Assembly: GCA_028281005.1 (NCBI GenBank) | Contig: JANQKS010000013.1 | Location: 1-64,000 of the forward strand | DNA length: 64,000 nucleotides | Reading direction: 5' to 3' | Source of the DNA: Pseudomonadales bacterium | Lineage (GTDB): Bacteria; Pseudomonadota; Gammaproteobacteria; Pseudomonadales; Azotimanducaceae | Part shown: positions 62,924 to 64,000 of the stretch, in pieces | How positions within the stretch are numbered: position 1 is the stretch's first letter | Layout: every line of letters begins with the position of its first letter | Translations under genes and position numbers: made by a program | Notes under the pieces: generated by a model | Told to the model about the DNA's origin: nothing | The model's database searches: none | What the model saw: only the letters and a program-made list of their open reading frames with translations

Positions 62924-64000
62924 ACCGCTCGCCTTCTGGCCCGTATAACAAGGCCTGCGAACCCGAGAAGTAACAGACCAGCTAACAAAGCCGCGCTCCA
63001 TAGGTTTGAGACATCATCCGCTTCTGCAGTCTGTTGCGCGGCATTTGTTGATTCTGTCTGGGTGGAAGGAGCCTGGCTATCTATGTTTGCGCGGTCCCGT
63101 TCGCTGAGCACCAAAGCTTCCTGGGCTTGTGGGTTTGCGATGGCTTGTTGCACAACAGCTTGATAGCTCTGTGCTGCAGAGTCTGTGAGTTGCTCGGTGA
63201 TAAATGTGCGAAGTTGAGGATTACCACAAACAAATCCACTACATCCGGCACCATGGGTCGCAATCAATTCAGCGTGCATGGACGCGAGCTGTTCACGCTG
63301 CTCGGCAGTTGCATCCCAGAAGCCTTTGCGAACGGTTTCCAACATAACTGCGGTGATTTCCTGCAGGGATTGAGGGTGATTTTGCTCAAAGAAAGACCTC
63401 AGATCCAATTCGTAACGGTCTCGCACATACACATCAAATAAGGCGTTCCAAGATTCATCCCCAATGGTCTGAGGCCGCATGGTCTCCCAACCGAAACTAT
63501 TGCGAAATGTTTCCGCGAAGGTGGCCGCAGACGAAGCACCCCCCTCACGTAAGGCGGTAATGTACTTTGGATTAAGTAAGGTACCGTGCATTTCTTCCGC
63601 AACAGAATCCGCCAACGTCGCCACAGAGGCTGCACCAGCGGTGCGGTAGTCGTTGAAATACGCTTCCGGAGAACGGCCGGTGACGGTTTCCGTTGCCCGA
63701 CTCAAGCCGCCCATAAACTCATACATGTGGTCCAAGGACAGTGGTCCATTCACGTTACTGGATCTTGGCTGCACGATCGCATCGGTATCCGACAAGGCGG
63801 CGGCAAATAGGCCTGGCGTATTTTTCCCCCAACCTTCGCTGGATCCATAACGGGCGTTCATGTTGACAATATACTGCTGGCCTATTTCGCCTGCTTGGTC
63901 CCACGTTGCGCTGTTTTCAACAAACCCCATGATGCCTGTGCCGTAGTTGCCATTCACACCGCCAAATACCCGCTCGGTCGCGAGACTGCGCGCATCTAAG
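62920..64000 (-). CDS. CobN-like chelatase, membrane-anchored C-terminal part (5' end outside window)
   Basis: The frame is open to the window edge ('LDARSLATERVFGGVNGNYGTGIM'), about 360 residues visible. 'ERVFG...GNYG.G', 'WGKNTPGLFAAALSDTDAIVQPRSSNVNGPLSLDHMYEFMGGLSRA', 'NPKYITALREGGASSAATFAETFRNSFGWETMRP' and 'NLDSQ' parts are CobN/BchH-type (cobaltochelatase large subunit). Unlike soluble CobN it ends with a membrane helix and positive tail ('LWSAALLAGLLLLGFAGLVIRARRRAV'), so the main part is outside the cytosol. First of a four-gene operon with ExbB-like genes. Confidence 0.85.
   Translation of the reverse strand, partial: LDARSLATERVFGGVNGNYGTGIMGFVENSATWDQAGEIGQQYIVNMNARYGSSEGWGKNTPGLFAAALSDTDAIVQPRSSNVNGPLSLDHMYEFMGGLSRATETVTGRSPEAYFNDYRTAGAASVATLADSVAEEMHGTLLNPKYITALREGGASSAATFAETFRNSFGWETMRPQTIGDESWNALFDVYVRDRYELDLRSFFEQNHPQSLQEITAVMLETVRKGFWDATAEQREQLASMHAELIATHGAGCSGFVCGNPQLRTFITEQLTDSAAQSYQAVVQQAIANPQAQEALVLSERDRANIDSQAPSTQTESTNAAQQTAEADDVSNLWSAALLAGLLLLGFAGLVIRARRRAV

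Overview
The window looks like a chromosomal segment of a free-living, probably marine, gammaproteobacterium. The core genes (class I fumarase, thioredoxin reductase, RsgA, MetY, Fur/Zur-type regulator) and the gene style fit that group. The many single-copy 'environmental' enzyme genes suggest an oligotrophic catabolic generalist: three type III CoA-transferases, three luciferase-like flavin oxidoreductases, acyl-CoA dehydrogenases, and esterases or alpha/beta hydrolases. The taxon is inferred; no rRNA gene is present.

Layout. Positions 1-5513 are an eroded mobile region lying against the 3' end of a tRNA-Asp gene. It holds a partial VOC protein, an N-terminally truncated KwaB-like (DUF4868, Kiwa anti-phage family) gene, a P4-type tyrosine integrase, and two adjacent, same-direction IS481-type elements with double terminal repeats. 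A tRNA-Val/tRNA-Asp operon (5527-5700, minus strand) with a clear sigma-70 promoter follows, then about 750 bases without a recognisable gene. From 6514 to 17863 there are catabolic and surface enzymes (cupin, flavin monooxygenase-like, CoA-transferase, esterase, LLM oxidoreductase), a broken BrnT/HTH toxin-antitoxin pair, a membrane hybrid histidine kinase and secreted hydrolases. trxB, a Tat-exported small protein and fumarase follow.

At 21100-22746 is a two-gene operon. Its first gene reads through an in-frame UGA and matches the UGSC selenoprotein family (Sec98-Gly-Ser-Cys101), with a SECIS-like hairpin just after the UGA. Positions 22824-31679 mix a phosphoesterase, a CNNM/CBS transporter-like protein coupled to a truncated methyltransferase, a DUF393 protein, an LLM oxidoreductase/CoA-transferase pair, an alpha/beta hydrolase-RraA-ParB-like operon and a beta-lactamase-fold protein. 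Positions 31783-35989 are an amidohydrolase-CoA-transferase-GPH symporter operon. Positions 36122-50957 carry a carboxylesterase, a broken AEC transporter, thioesterase/SDR, MFS/acyl-CoA dehydrogenase, a PEGA-SUMF1 protein, MetY, an aminotransferase, RsgA, an Eis-like GNAT and a Nudix hydrolase. Positions 51089-54094 hold an LLM enzyme and a two-subunit DUF4212/SSS symporter.

Two metal-related clusters close the window. Positions 54156-58308 form a probable zinc operon: MerC-like protein, ABC ATPase, FtsX-like permease with a histidine-rich loop of about 155 residues, DUF3299 protein and a Zur-type repressor, behind a candidate operator. Positions 61337-64000 form a minus-strand operon of a membrane-anchored CobN-like chelatase (partial), a polytopic membrane protein, an ExbB/TolQ-like proton channel and a DUF2149 protein.

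Gene decay is frequent: KwaB-like, BrnT/antitoxin, methyltransferase, AEC transporter, a Spy-like small protein and a gene tail at 30293 are all fragments or frameshifted.
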